A stretch of DNA of 16,309 nucleotides from Bifidobacterium breve (GTDB lineage Bacteria > Actinomycetota > Actinomycetes > S36-B12 > UBA5976), in the NCBI GenBank assembly GCA_945861165.1, contig CAMATO010000016.1, positions 1 through 16,309 of the forward strand, read 5' to 3'. Under the pieces are notes generated by a model. The model saw only the letters and a list, made by a program, of their open reading frames with translations, did not search any database and had not been told where the DNA came from. A program made the translations under genes and the position numbers. Of the stretch, positions 1-7,653 are shown in pieces; within the stretch, counting starts at the first letter, position 1, and each line of letters opens with the position of its first letter.

Positions 1-3
1 AGG

Positions 4-21
4 TTGTGCAAAGCGTCACAA
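4..21. promoter_or_regulatory. CRP/GlxR-like operator upstream of whiB1
   Basis: The sequence reads TTGTG, eight bases, CACAA. It contains TGTGC-N6-TCACA, one mismatch from the CRP-family consensus TGTGA-N6-TCACA. It lies 43 bp before the whiB1 ATG. In M. tuberculosis the whiB1 promoter is known to be bound by the cAMP receptor protein Rv3676, so the position fits the gene. The window starts too close for the full promoter to be seen; a weak -10-like TGTAGT lies at 33-38. Confidence 0.55.
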
Positions 22-63
22 CATGTCACCCTTGTAGTGGGGAACTAATTGGAGGTATTGAGC

Positions 64-315
64 ATGGACTGGCGCCATAAATCGGCTTGTCGCGATGAAG
101 ATCCTGAGTTATTTTTCCCTATAGGTAACACTGGACCTGCTGTTTTTCAGATAGATGCAGCTAAAAAGATCTGCAAGACCTGCACCGTGGTTGAACCATG
201 CTTGCAATGGGCCTTGGAGACAGGTCAAGATTCAGGCGTTTGGGGTGGACTAAGCGAAGACGAACGTCGCGCTCTAGGACACAGCGCCCCTGCGACTTCT
301 ATCAACTTCTACTAA
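64..315 (+). CDS. whiB1: WhiB1-family iron-sulfur transcription factor
   Basis: 83-aa Wbl protein. The four cluster-ligand cysteines are at C9, C37, C40 and C46 (C-x2-C-x5-C), the spacing known for WhiB1, followed by the GVWGG turn at 58-62. The N-terminus (MDWRHKSAC, then DEDPELFFP) is typical of WhiB1. In the family this cytoplasmic protein holds a [4Fe-4S] cluster, binds the sigma-A C-terminal domain and reacts with nitric oxide. The ATG at 64 is chosen because GGAGGT (51-56) sits 7 bases upstream; an in-frame TTG at 49 would lie before the Shine-Dalgarno sequence. After RRAL (68-71) the tail is GHSAPATSINFY with no Lys or Arg, unlike the basic tail I recall for mycobacterial WhiB1. It converges on pdtaS with a 15-bp gap. 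Confidence 0.93.
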   Translation: MDWRHKSACRDEDPELFFPIGNTGPAVFQIDAAKKICKTCTVVEPCLQWALETGQDSGVWGGLSEDERRALGHSAPATSINFY

Positions 316-340
316 ACCAAAAAGGTTTAGTTACTTTTTC
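311..340 (+). terminator. Hairpin terminator between whiB1 and pdtaS
   Basis: A perfect 8-bp inverted repeat, ACTAAACC (311-318) and GGTTTAGT (324-331), flanks a five-A loop and is followed by a T-rich run (TACTTTTTC). It contains the whiB1 stop codon and touches the pdtaS stop. The T-rich side favours termination of whiB1. The stem could also act on the convergent transcript, but no T-tract follows on that strand. Confidence 0.65.
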
Positions 341-1785
341 TTTAAAACTATCGGGGCAACTATTTCTGCCTTCACCCCAGTTGGTGAATTAGCGGAAATA
401 GTTAAACCACCACCAAGTTCATCAACGATAAGTGTTCGAACAATTTGCAAACCTAATTGAGCTGTAGCAAAAACATCCTTACCTTTTTCAATTCCTGGTC
501 CACCATCTGTAATAACAATTCGAATTTCAGTGTCACTTTTGGTGGCATTTATTTGCACAGGTTCCTTGGTAGGGCGACCGTGTTCAATGGCATTTTGTAA
601 AATTTCTACGACTGCCATAGCAATTGGAGTAGCAACTTCTGCAGGCAAATCTCCAAACTCTCCTTGCAATTCAATACTTATAGGTTTCTCGTTTTCCACA
701 GTTGTTGCAGCATCTGTGACAAGTGCGATGACTTGATTAATAACTTCATCAAATGGAATAACTTCACCAGGTGATCTAGACAATGCTTCATGCACAACAG
801 CAATTGCACTTACTCTTCTTTGTGCTTCAGCTAAAGATTCTTTTGTTTCTTCACTTTTTGCTCGTCTGGCTTGTAAACGTAATAATGCCGCAACTGTTTG
901 AAGATTATTTTTAACCCGGTGATGCACTTCCCTAATGGTCGCATCCTTAGTTAACAAAGCTTTCTCATTTCTTCTTAAATCAGCGACATCTCTAACCAGT
1001 ACCAATGCTCCAACCCTTTCCCCATTTCTTAATAAGGGAACTCCCCGAAGAGTCACTGCAGAAGTTGAATTATCTAACTCAACTTCACCACTGGCTCTAC
1101 CTGCTGCCACTAACATGATTGCTTCGTCAACGGGACCACTCTTGTTTTGAAGTTTGGCAACAACTTTTGCTAAATTTTGATTCATTAAATCTGAAGTGAG
1201 TCCAAGTCTTCTAAAAGCAGATGCCGCATTAGGACTTACGTATTCAACATCACCTTGTTTACTAAGTCGAATAATCCCGTCACCAACTCTGGGAGCCTGA
1301 TTTGCTTTACTGATTTCACCACTGGGAGGAAAACTTCCAGATGCAACCATTTCCATTAGATCTTCTGCTGCCGCGAGGTAAACCTGTTCCAATCGACCAC
1401 CGCGTCCATCTGCGTTGGTGTGACGAGAAATTACGGCAATAACTTTTTCATTGAAGACCACAGGAATTGCATCCACTCTTAAGCCGGATGTGGTCGGATC
1501 TACAACTTTTCTTCTCGTGCTTAACGCTTTATCCAAATCAACTCTTCGCCCCGGAGCAATGAATTCGTCGACTAAATCTTCAGGAACATTGGTGTGGGAG
1601 GTGGCAGGTCTGATTTGGGCTGCAGCAAAAAAGCCTTTGCCATGCCAAGTGGGTATCCACAGCACAAGATCACTCAAGCTCAAATCGGCTAGCAATGTCC
1701 AATCGGCAAGCAGTGCTTGCAGGTGAGCCAAATCTTTGTCATCAAGTTCGGTTCGATCTTTCACAACGGAGGAAAGAAATGTCAT
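331..1785 (-). CDS. pdtaS: PdtaS-like cytosolic sensor histidine kinase
   Basis: 484-aa soluble kinase with no membrane segment. The N-terminus (about 1-150) is the GAF-like sensor region of PdtaS (note LLADLSLSDLVLW at 31-43). A PAS-like domain spans about 165-270. The HisKA_2 dimerisation and phosphoacceptor helix follows with REVHHRVKNNLQ at 285-296 (H288/H289). The HATPase domain has its N-box at EILQNAIEH (N398), DGGPGI at 427-432 and QLGLQIV at 443-449. PdtaS normally phosphorylates the ANTAR response regulator PdtaR, which is not in this window; in mycobacteria the pair responds to copper and nitric oxide. The ATG overlaps the upstream hydrolase stop by 4 bases, so it is probably cotranscribed with it. 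TAACGT six bases before the ATG may also give a leaderless transcript. The convergent neighbour whiB1 is the same as in M. tuberculosis (Rv3219-Rv3220c). Confidence 0.9.
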   Translation of the reverse strand: MTFLSSVVKDRTELDDKDLAHLQALLADWTLLADLSLSDLVLWIPTWHGKGFFAAAQIRPATSHTNVPEDLVDEFIAPGRRVDLDKALSTRRKVVDPTTSGLRVDAIPVVFNEKVIAVISRHTNADGRGGRLEQVYLAAAEDLMEMVASGSFPPSGEISKANQAPRVGDGIIRLSKQGDVEYVSPNAASAFRRLGLTSDLMNQNLAKVVAKLQNKSGPVDEAIMLVAAGRASGEVELDNSTSAVTLRGVPLLRNGERVGALVLVRDVADLRRNEKALLTKDATIREVHHRVKNNLQTVAALLRLQARRAKSEETKESLAEAQRRVSAIAVVHEALSRSPGEVIPFDEVINQVIALVTDAATTVENEKPISIELQGEFGDLPAEVATPIAMAVVEILQNAIEHGRPTKEPVQINATKSDTEIRIVITDGGPGIEKGKDVFATAQLGLQIVRTLIVDELGGGLTISANSPTGVKAEIVAPIVLKKK

Positions 1786-2423
1786 AAGCCAACGTTACCT
1801 TGCCTATCTACCAGGCCTTTTTTGTTTAAGCACTCAATGACTATTTCTCCCACAGCGCTACTAAGTTTATGTGTCAAATTTCCAGCATCAATAACTTCTA
1901 GATTCTTCCTTACCCCGACTGCTTTTTCTATCTCAGTTGCAGATCCAAAGCTATCTTTTTGCCCTTGAATTATTATCATTTCAATTTTTGTTTCAAGAGC
2001 TTGGATTAATTCTTCATGTCGCATTTTCCCATTTGGTGCCCGTAGGGGAAAAGCTAAATTAATTATTAAATTGGGTTTTAATCTTGCAGCCGTTCGACAA
2101 ATCATTCTTGCTCCGGTGCTTCGCCCGATAAATATTTTTTTGTATTCTGCATATCTGGTGTACAAATTCTCTATTACTTCAATCCATACTTGATCTAGTT
2201 GTTTAGCAGGACTAGCAATTTTCTTACCCGAAACCAACCAAGGCATTTCAACGCCAACCACACTAATATCATTATTATTTAAATTATGAATTGTGGCGGC
2301 TAAATCCACTGAATCTAATCCCTTACCTGCACCGTGCGTTATGAAAGCTACCATTTTTTTGTAGTGGTGATGACTAATAATACGTGTGCTTCCAAATGTT
2401 GTTTCAAGATATGATGTGCTCAT
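1782..2423 (-). CDS. Alpha/beta hydrolase, KANL3/Tex30-like
   Basis: 213-aa alpha/beta-hydrolase. The oxyanion-region HGAG is at 30-33, the nucleophile elbow GRSTG at 100-104 (Ser102), FPLRAP at 125-130 (the family's YPLHPP-like strand), QGQKDSFG at 153-160 (acid Asp157) and His185 completes a plausible triad. This is the KANL3/Tex30-like group common in bacteria; the substrate is unknown and no signal peptide is seen. It lies 2 bp after the SRAP gene and overlaps pdtaS by 4 bp, so it sits in the middle of a three-gene leftward unit. No clear Shine-Dalgarno sequence precedes the ATG at 2423, so translation is probably coupled. An internal Met24 just before the first core strand (MVAFITHGAG) is an alternative start. 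Confidence 0.8.
   Translation of the reverse strand: MSTSYLETTFGSTRIISHHHYKKMVAFITHGAGKGLDSVDLAATIHNLNNNDISVVGVEMPWLVSGKKIASPAKQLDQVWIEVIENLYTRYAEYKKIFIGRSTGARMICRTAARLKPNLIINLAFPLRAPNGKMRHEELIQALETKIEMIIIQGQKDSFGSATEIEKAVGVRKNLEVIDAGNLTHKLSSAVGEIVIECLNKKGLVDRQGNVGL
1792..1797 (-). promoter_or_regulatory. Possible leaderless -10 for pdtaS
   Basis: On the minus strand TAACGT is followed by exactly 6 bases and the pdtaS ATG, with no Shine-Dalgarno sequence. It lies inside the 3' end of the upstream hydrolase gene, so it would be an internal promoter. Confidence 0.35.
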
Positions 2424-2425
2424 TA

Positions 2426-3124
2426 TTAATCTGAGAGTGGTTTAATTAAATTAACTCCATTATTTCTAGCATTATTAACATCACTGTTAACTTTAAAAAA
2501 ATCAAAATAACTTTCAGGTGGCGTTGCTAGCAGTGATCTAATTTCTTCCTTATTTTGAATATTTGGATCAAGCCAAGCTTCCCAATTCTTATCAGGTACA
2601 AGTACTGGCATTCGGTCATGAATAGTTTCTAAACCAAGTTTTGCTTCAGTAGTTATTACTGAAAAACTATGAATTTCTTGTTCGTGATTCTTCGGATCTG
2701 GATTTTTCCAAATCTCATAAATCCCAGCAACTGCCAACAACGGACTTTTATTAGCTTTTATAAAATATGGTTGCTTTTTTTCTTTTGCATCAACAGGTCT
2801 AAACCATTCGTAATAACCGTCCATTGGAACAATGCAACGACGTTTACTAAAGGCGCTTCTGAATGATGGTTTTTCGTCAACGGTTTCAAATCTGGCATTA
2901 ATCATTTTTGCACTCATGGAATTATCTTTAGCCCAGGAAGGAATTAAACCCCAGGTCATAATTTCTAAGGTTCTATTTCTATTTTTATCCACGGTTATTG
3001 CATAGGTTTTGGACGTGGGTGAGATATTGAAATTTTCTGTCAGTAACTGGCTAGGAAGATTTTTTAATTTGAACACTTCAGTAAGAGTTCCGGTATCGCG
3101 ATTGGCCGCGTATCTTCCACACAT
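2426..3124 (-). CDS. SRAP-domain protein (HMCES/YedK family)
   Basis: 232-aa SOS-response-associated peptidase family protein. These proteins cover abasic sites in single-stranded DNA through a thiazolidine crosslink to the catalytic cysteine. The start is set by chemistry: Cys2 must become N-terminal, and the ATG at 3124 gives MCGRYAANRD. A longer in-frame reading to 3223 would bury that cysteine and run into aroA. Other active-site residues are visible: Asn76 (in MINARF), Glu106 (in GYYEW) and His169 (in IHDRMPV), matching Cys2/Asn75/Glu105/His160 of E. coli YedK. MTWGLIPSWAKD (56-67) is the usual core strand. It is the first gene of a leftward unit and is divergent from aroA. Confidence 0.93.
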   Translation of the reverse strand: MCGRYAANRDTGTLTEVFKLKNLPSQLLTENFNISPTSKTYAITVDKNRNRTLEIMTWGLIPSWAKDNSMSAKMINARFETVDEKPSFRSAFSKRRCIVPMDGYYEWFRPVDAKEKKQPYFIKANKSPLLAVAGIYEIWKNPDPKNHEQEIHSFSVITTEAKLGLETIHDRMPVLVPDKNWEAWLDPNIQNKEEIRSLLATPPESYFDFFKVNSDVNNARNNGVNLIKPLSD

Positions 3125-3160
3125 AACATCCTGGATATTACGTGCACGCTGTAGTCTTAG
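3125..3160. promoter_or_regulatory. Compact divergent promoter between SRAP gene and aroA
   Basis: Both genes must be driven from 36 bp. On the minus strand TAATAT (3135-3140) lies 10 bases before the SRAP ATG. On the plus strand TAGTCT (3152-3157) lies 9 bases before the second aroA ATG at 3167. No Shine-Dalgarno sequence or good -35 is visible on either side. Confidence 0.4.
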
Positions 3161-4450
3161 ATGCAAATGAGTGAATCTGCCCCACAGAATTGGTCTGCAC
3201 CTAGTGCAAAGCGCCCAATTCACTCAACTGTGTCTATTCCGGGATCAAAATCTGCCACCAACAGAGCATTTGTTTTAGCTGCTCTGGGCGATTCAATATC
3301 AAAGATTCATAAACCATTGTTGGCCAGAGACACCGAACTGATGCTTCAGGCCCTGGAAAAATTAGGTTGCACCATAACTAGAACTAACGAATTAATTGAA
3401 ATTACTCCCATGAAAAGAGTTCATCAAGACTTAGCGATAGATGTTGGTTTAGCGGGAACTGTTATGAGATTTGTTCCACCACTTGCGGCCTTAACTGCAG
3501 GTGTCGTGCATTTTGATGGTGATCAACGTGCGCGCAATCGGCCGATGAAAACACTTATTGATTCATTGAAAGCTTTAAAAATTTCTGTTGATGATGAATC
3601 AAGTGGTTCACTTCCCTTCTCCATTATTAGTGAAGGCAATGTGCAGGGCGGAGAAATAACTATCGACGCATCTGAATCAAGTCAATTCATAAGTGCACTA
3701 TTACTAGCCGGTGCCAAATTTTCAAATGGTTTAACTATTAAACACGTTGGTAATAAATTACCAAGTCTTCCTCATATTGAAATGACAATTGATATGTTAA
3801 ATGAAGTAGGAGTAAAAGTTTCTTCAATTGAAAAAAATAGCTGGAGAGTTAATCCCACCGTTATTAAATCAAAAGACTGGTTAATTGAACCTGATTTATC
3901 TAATGCTGGTCCTTTCATTGCAGCAGCAATGGTTACCAAAGGTGAAGTGACCATTAAAGATTGGCCACAAAATACTACTCAAGCAGGAAATGTGTGGATT
4001 GAAATTCTTACCAAAATGGGTGCACAAGTTTCGTTAACTGAAAAGGGATTAACAGTTTCTCAATCAGGAGATATTAAGGGAATCGAATTTGATTTAAGCG
4101 ATGTCGGAGAATTAACTCCTGTATTAGTTTCAATAGCAGTGCTAGCAAACTCCAACTCTTCTTTGACTGGCATTGCTCACTTACGAGGCCACGAAACAGA
4201 TCGATTAGCAGCGCTAGTTGAAAACATAAAATCAATTGGCGGAGATGCTGAAGAGACCACTGATGGATTAATTATTAGACCAAGAAAACTACATGGTGGA
4301 TTGTGGAAATCTTTTGACGATCATCGGATGGCAACGGCTGGAGCAGTTATCGGTTTGGTTGTGGAAGGAATACTTGTTGATGATATTAAAACAACTTCAA
4401 AAACACTTCCTGATTTTGAAAATATGTGGACGTCCTTGGTGGGTGTGTGA
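3161..4450 (+). CDS. aroA: 3-phosphoshikimate 1-carboxyvinyltransferase (EPSP synthase)
   Basis: 429-aa enzyme joining shikimate-3-phosphate and phosphoenolpyruvate to EPSP, the sixth step of the shikimate pathway. Visible motifs: PGSKSATNR (27-35; Lys30, Ser31, Arg35), GLAGTVMR (96-103), DGDQRARNRPM (119-129), SESSQ (171-175), SDVGEL (313-318), RGHETDRL (342-349) and DDHRMA (386-391). The usual GNAGT loop reads GLAGT, which I recall as common in actinobacterial AroA, so no claim about inhibitor tolerance is made. The length is normal. If TAGTCT at 3152-3157 is the -10, transcription would begin after 3161 and the start would be the ATG at 3167 (MSESAPQ). Its stop overlaps the rsgA GTG (GTGA at 4447-4450), so the two are translationally coupled. 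Confidence 0.95.
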   Translation: MQMSESAPQNWSAPSAKRPIHSTVSIPGSKSATNRAFVLAALGDSISKIHKPLLARDTELMLQALEKLGCTITRTNELIEITPMKRVHQDLAIDVGLAGTVMRFVPPLAALTAGVVHFDGDQRARNRPMKTLIDSLKALKISVDDESSGSLPFSIISEGNVQGGEITIDASESSQFISALLLAGAKFSNGLTIKHVGNKLPSLPHIEMTIDMLNEVGVKVSSIEKNSWRVNPTVIKSKDWLIEPDLSNAGPFIAAAMVTKGEVTIKDWPQNTTQAGNVWIEILTKMGAQVSLTEKGLTVSQSGDIKGIEFDLSDVGELTPVLVSIAVLANSNSSLTGIAHLRGHETDRLAALVENIKSIGGDAEETTDGLIIRPRKLHGGLWKSFDDHRMATAGAVIGLVVEGILVDDIKTTSKTLPDFENMWTSLVGV

Positions 4451-5439
4451 ATAATTTGCAGGATTATGACGAGGACGATTTTCGTTCCCGTCCCGGCAAA
4501 CATAAGTCTCGGCCTAGATCTAAAGACAGACCAAAATTTGAAAACGCTGAAACTGGATTAGTTATCACAGTTGATCGAGGAAGATTTACTGTTCATTTAG
4601 CTAAACCTGAAGAAATAGATATCTACGCAGTTAAAGCCCGCGAGCTGGGACGAAAAGGTGTCATTGTTGGAGATTTAGTTGAAGTGGTTGGAATTGATAC
4701 AAAGAATCCAGAAAATATGGCAAGAATTGTGAAAGTTAATGAGAGAAAAAACTCATTGCAAAAAAGTGCTGATGATTCAGAATCAATTGAAAGATCCCTT
4801 GTGGCCAACATTGAAATGGTAGCAATTGTGGTTGCGACTTCAGAACCAGAACCAAATCCTAGATTAATTGACCGCACAGTTATTGCTGCTCGATTAGCTA
4901 ATGCCCAACCAATCATTATTGCCACCAAGACCGATGTTGAATCTTCTCAAAAACTTTCTGAAATGTATCAAGCGTTAGATATTCCAGTTGTTTCAGTGAA
5001 TAAAACTTCTTCATTAGCAGAACTCTTAGATATTCTTGACGGTAAAACAACTGTGCTGATCGGACCTTCTGGAGTAGGTAAATCAACCCTAGTAAACAGA
5101 CTTGTCCCAGATGCTCATCGAAGAACTGGGGTAGTTAATGATGTAACTGGACAGGGTAAGCACACTTCCACTTCAGCTTTTGCACTTAAAGTAAACAAAT
5201 CAACTTGGATCATAGACACCCCAGGTATTCGTTCTTTTGGTTTAGCGCATGCAACAGTTGAAGAAATACTGGAAGGTTTTCCTGATTTGATGCAGGCAAC
5301 AACTTTGTGCCAAAAGGGATGTTCCCATCAAGACACAAGTTGCGCTATTGAAGCTGCAGCATTTGAAAATCCAGCACTACTACCACGCTTAGATTCATTT
5401 CGCAGATTACTAAGTTCACTTGAAAATGTTGACGGCTAG
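4447..5439 (+). CDS. rsgA: Ribosome small-subunit-dependent GTPase RsgA
   Basis: 330-aa circularly permuted GTPase acting in late 30S maturation. A basic N-terminus (RSRPGKHKSRPRSK) leads into an OB-fold (about 35-100). The permuted G domain has TKTD (G4, 160-163) before the P-loop GPSGVGKS (206-213) and DTPG (G3, 257-260). The C-terminal zinc knuckle is C288-x3-C292-x-H294-x4-C299. The GTG at 4447 is chosen because it shares the aroA stop (GTGA) and places DYDEDDF near the N-terminus as in other actinobacterial RsgA. A GTG at 4426 would add 7 residues. It is the second gene of aroA-rsgA-hisN. Confidence 0.93.
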   Translation: MNNLQDYDEDDFRSRPGKHKSRPRSKDRPKFENAETGLVITVDRGRFTVHLAKPEEIDIYAVKARELGRKGVIVGDLVEVVGIDTKNPENMARIVKVNERKNSLQKSADDSESIERSLVANIEMVAIVVATSEPEPNPRLIDRTVIAARLANAQPIIIATKTDVESSQKLSEMYQALDIPVVSVNKTSSLAELLDILDGKTTVLIGPSGVGKSTLVNRLVPDAHRRTGVVNDVTGQGKHTSTSAFALKVNKSTWIIDTPGIRSFGLAHATVEEILEGFPDLMQATTLCQKGCSHQDTSCAIEAAAFENPALLPRLDSFRRLLSSLENVDG

Positions 5440-5451
5440 AATTAGGAACAA

Positions 5452-6234
5452 ATGAGTGCTCAAGATTTAGAATTTACCCATCAATTAGCTGATGCAGCCG
5501 ATCAAATATCCATGGCTCGATTTGGGGCTATTGATTTAAAAATTGAAACCAAACCTGATTTAACCCCAGTAAGTGATGCTGATAAAAGTGTTGAGGAAAA
5601 ATTAAGAAATTTAATCAGCAAATACTCCCCTTCTGATTCAATTATTGGCGAAGAATTTGGTCAAGCTGGTGGCTCAAACAGGGAATGGATTTTAGATCCA
5701 ATAGATGGTACAAAAAACTTTGTTCGTGGTGTTCCATTTTGGGGAACATTAATTGGTTTAAGAGTAGATGGGGAAATGACAACTGGAATGGTTTCAGCCC
5801 CAGCCATAGGCAGGCGTTGGTTTGGCGCCACTGGATTAGGTTCATTTCTTCAAACTAAAACAAATTCCTTTCAAAGTGAAAGAAAATTACAAGTATCAAA
5901 AGTATCTAACTTAGAAGATGCCTACTTAGGTTATTCCAGTCAAGATAGATGGGCCAAGCAATCTCAAGAGCAGGAATTTGAAAAATTACTTAAGAAAGTT
6001 TGGCGTGCTCGCGGTTTTGGAGATTTTATGATTCACATGATGGTGGCAGAAGGTGCCATAGATTTATCAATGGAACCTTCATTAGCGCTGTGGGATATGG
6101 CAGCACTTATTCCGATAATTAAAGAAGCGGGTGGAACTGTGACATCTTTGACTAATGGGGATGCACTGGTTGACCTGAGCATGGTGACAACAAATGGTTT
6201 ATTGCATGAGCAAACTTTAAAGCTATTTAATTAA
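5452..6234 (+). CDS. hisN: Histidinol-phosphatase HisN, inositol-monophosphatase family
   Basis: 260-aa metal-dependent phosphatase that converts L-histidinol phosphate to histidinol. Motifs: ETKPDLTPVSDAD (32-44), the metal ligands in GEEFG (Glu67/Glu68) and DPIDGTKNF (Asp82, Asp85; 82-90), and the C-terminal WDMAAL (Asp215). RGFGDF at 187-192 resembles the HisN group rather than classical inositol monophosphatase. It sits 12 bp after rsgA, with AGGA 4 bases before the ATG. Its stop lies inside a TTAATTAA palindrome that also holds the stop of the convergent P450 gene. Other sugar-phosphate substrates in this superfamily cannot be fully excluded. Confidence 0.9.
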   Translation: MSAQDLEFTHQLADAADQISMARFGAIDLKIETKPDLTPVSDADKSVEEKLRNLISKYSPSDSIIGEEFGQAGGSNREWILDPIDGTKNFVRGVPFWGTLIGLRVDGEMTTGMVSAPAIGRRWFGATGLGSFLQTKTNSFQSERKLQVSKVSNLEDAYLGYSSQDRWAKQSQEQEFEKLLKKVWRARGFGDFMIHMMVAEGAIDLSMEPSLALWDMAALIPIIKEAGGTVTSLTNGDALVDLSMVTTNGLLHEQTLKLFN

Positions 6235-7625
6235 TTTCTTCTATTTATATACATTGGTAAACCACCAGCTGGTCTAACCATTACTAATGCTCTGGGAACT
6301 GGAACCCCACCAGCAGGACTCAATTCCCACTTTTGCGCGATTCTACTAATCATCAACATACTTTCCAGAATTGCAAAATCTTTACCAATACACATTCTTG
6401 GTCCAATTCCGAATGGAAGATATGTTCCCTTTTGGGGGGTTGGAGCATCAGGCATAAATCTATTTGGATCAAAAGTTTCGGCATTATTCCAAGCAGCCGG
6501 ATGTCTATGTGTCACCCAAGGTGAAATTATTACCACAGATTTTTCGGGAATTTCATATCCACCCAAAATATCTTTTTCATATGATCGTCTACTCACAACC
6601 CAGCCTGGTGGAAAAACTCTTAAAGCTTCGTCAACAATTGCTTTAGTGAACGGAAGATTTTCCACATCTTTAACAGTGGGCGCCCTGCCTTTAAGGACTT
6701 CATCGACTTCTTTTTGTAATTTCTTTTGCACATCTTGATGTGCCCCTAGTAACCACCAGGTCCAAGTTAAAGAACTTGCCACGGTTTCATGGCCAGCCAC
6801 AATAAAGGTAACAATTTGATCTCTTAGTTCTTTACTATTTAAACCGCCTTCATCATCGTGAGCGGCCAGAAGTAAATCAAGCATGTCAACGTCTCGATCG
6901 ACACCTGCTACACCTGCAATCTTTTTTCTTTCGTCTAAAATTCTTTGCACTGCACCATCAAGTTGCTTAAGTGCTTTGGCTAATTTCTTGTTGTTTGGGG
7001 TTGGCATCCATTTAGGAAAAGTGATTGGGGTTCTTGCTCTAGCCACAATAATGTCGAGAGCATTTAGAGTTGCTTGGGCAGTTTTTTCCACATCTCCTGC
7101 TAAATCAGTTCCGAAAAGTGATTTGCCCACAATTTCTAAAGCTGTGTGCATCATGTCGTCATCGATATCAACCACAGAATTATTTGAAAGTTTTTCCCAT
7201 TTATCGAGCATCCGATCAGTTACTAAAACAGTGTCTGGACCAACTCTCATGATTGCTTCATGATGAAAAGCTGGTTGAATTAATTTTCTTTGTCTTTTCC
7301 AACTGTCAGTATCTGCTGCAAGCAATCCATCACCTGTGACTAATGCCAAGTTTTCATATTGGATTGTTCTTTTTCCATAATTTTTCGCATTTACTCTCAT
7401 CACTCGGTCAACGTCTTCGGGGTGAGTTACCAGATAAATGGATATTATTGGTAAAGGAAATTGCACAACATTTCCATATTTAATTCTCATATCAACAAGA
7501 AATCCTGCGGGATCTTTTCTTGCTCGAAGTAATTGGGAAAACATTTGTTTTATTGAAGGCCCAGGAGCCGTTAGGAATATTTTTCCTAACTTTTTTTTCT
7601 CAAACTTGCCAGCAACTTCATTCAT
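6231..7625 (-). CDS. Cytochrome P450 monooxygenase
   Basis: 464-aa soluble P450 without a membrane anchor. The I-helix oxygen-activation motif AGHET is at 277-281 (acid-alcohol pair Glu280-Thr281), the K-helix ExxR at 333-336 (EALR), and the haem loop FGIGPRMCIG at 405-414 with thiolate ligand Cys412. KRQRKLIQPAFHH (110-122) is the usual C-helix region. Overall it resembles CYP102/CYP110-like bacterial P450s acting on fatty acids or other lipids, but the substrate cannot be read from sequence. No ferredoxin or reductase gene is nearby, so electron partners must lie elsewhere. It overlaps the hisN stop by 4 bp tail-to-tail. A TAGAGT box 6 bases before the ATG suggests a leaderless message. Base composition does not look foreign. 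Confidence 0.94.
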   Translation of the reverse strand: MNEVAGKFEKKKLGKIFLTAPGPSIKQMFSQLLRARKDPAGFLVDMRIKYGNVVQFPLPIISIYLVTHPEDVDRVMRVNAKNYGKRTIQYENLALVTGDGLLAADTDSWKRQRKLIQPAFHHEAIMRVGPDTVLVTDRMLDKWEKLSNNSVVDIDDDMMHTALEIVGKSLFGTDLAGDVEKTAQATLNALDIIVARARTPITFPKWMPTPNNKKLAKALKQLDGAVQRILDERKKIAGVAGVDRDVDMLDLLLAAHDDEGGLNSKELRDQIVTFIVAGHETVASSLTWTWWLLGAHQDVQKKLQKEVDEVLKGRAPTVKDVENLPFTKAIVDEALRVFPPGWVVSRRSYEKDILGGYEIPEKSVVIISPWVTHRHPAAWNNAETFDPNRFMPDAPTPQKGTYLPFGIGPRMCIGKDFAILESMLMISRIAQKWELSPAGGVPVPRALVMVRPAGGLPMYINRRN

Positions 7626-7631
7626 ACATCT

Positions 7632-7637
7632 ACTCTA
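7632..7637 (-). promoter_or_regulatory. Leaderless -10 for the P450 gene
   Basis: TAGAGT on the minus strand, then 6 bases, then the P450 ATG at 7625, with no Shine-Dalgarno sequence. A weak -35-like TTGTGT falls in the T-rich end of the tRNA terminator just upstream, so the tRNA end and the P450 start are packed together. Confidence 0.45.
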
Positions 7638-7653
7638 CGCATATGTTGCAGAA

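Noticed and set aside
198..392. Open frame overlapping the whiB1 3' end and the pdtaS stop
   Set aside because: No start signal, crosses a terminator hairpin and resembles nothing known. Kept only as a hint of a possible indel in whiB1.
3125..3223. Longer N-terminus for the SRAP protein starting at 3223
   Set aside because: It would bury the catalytic Cys2 that must be N-terminal, and it overlaps the aroA start.
3161..4450. Glyphosate-tolerant EPSP synthase because of GLAGT in place of GNAGT
   Set aside because: I recall GLAGT as common in actinobacterial AroA, and tolerance cannot be inferred from this one change.
6883..7263. 126-codon open frame antisense to the P450 gene
   Set aside because: The opposite strand is a clear P450 with intact motifs. 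The frame has no recognisable protein features and no start signal.
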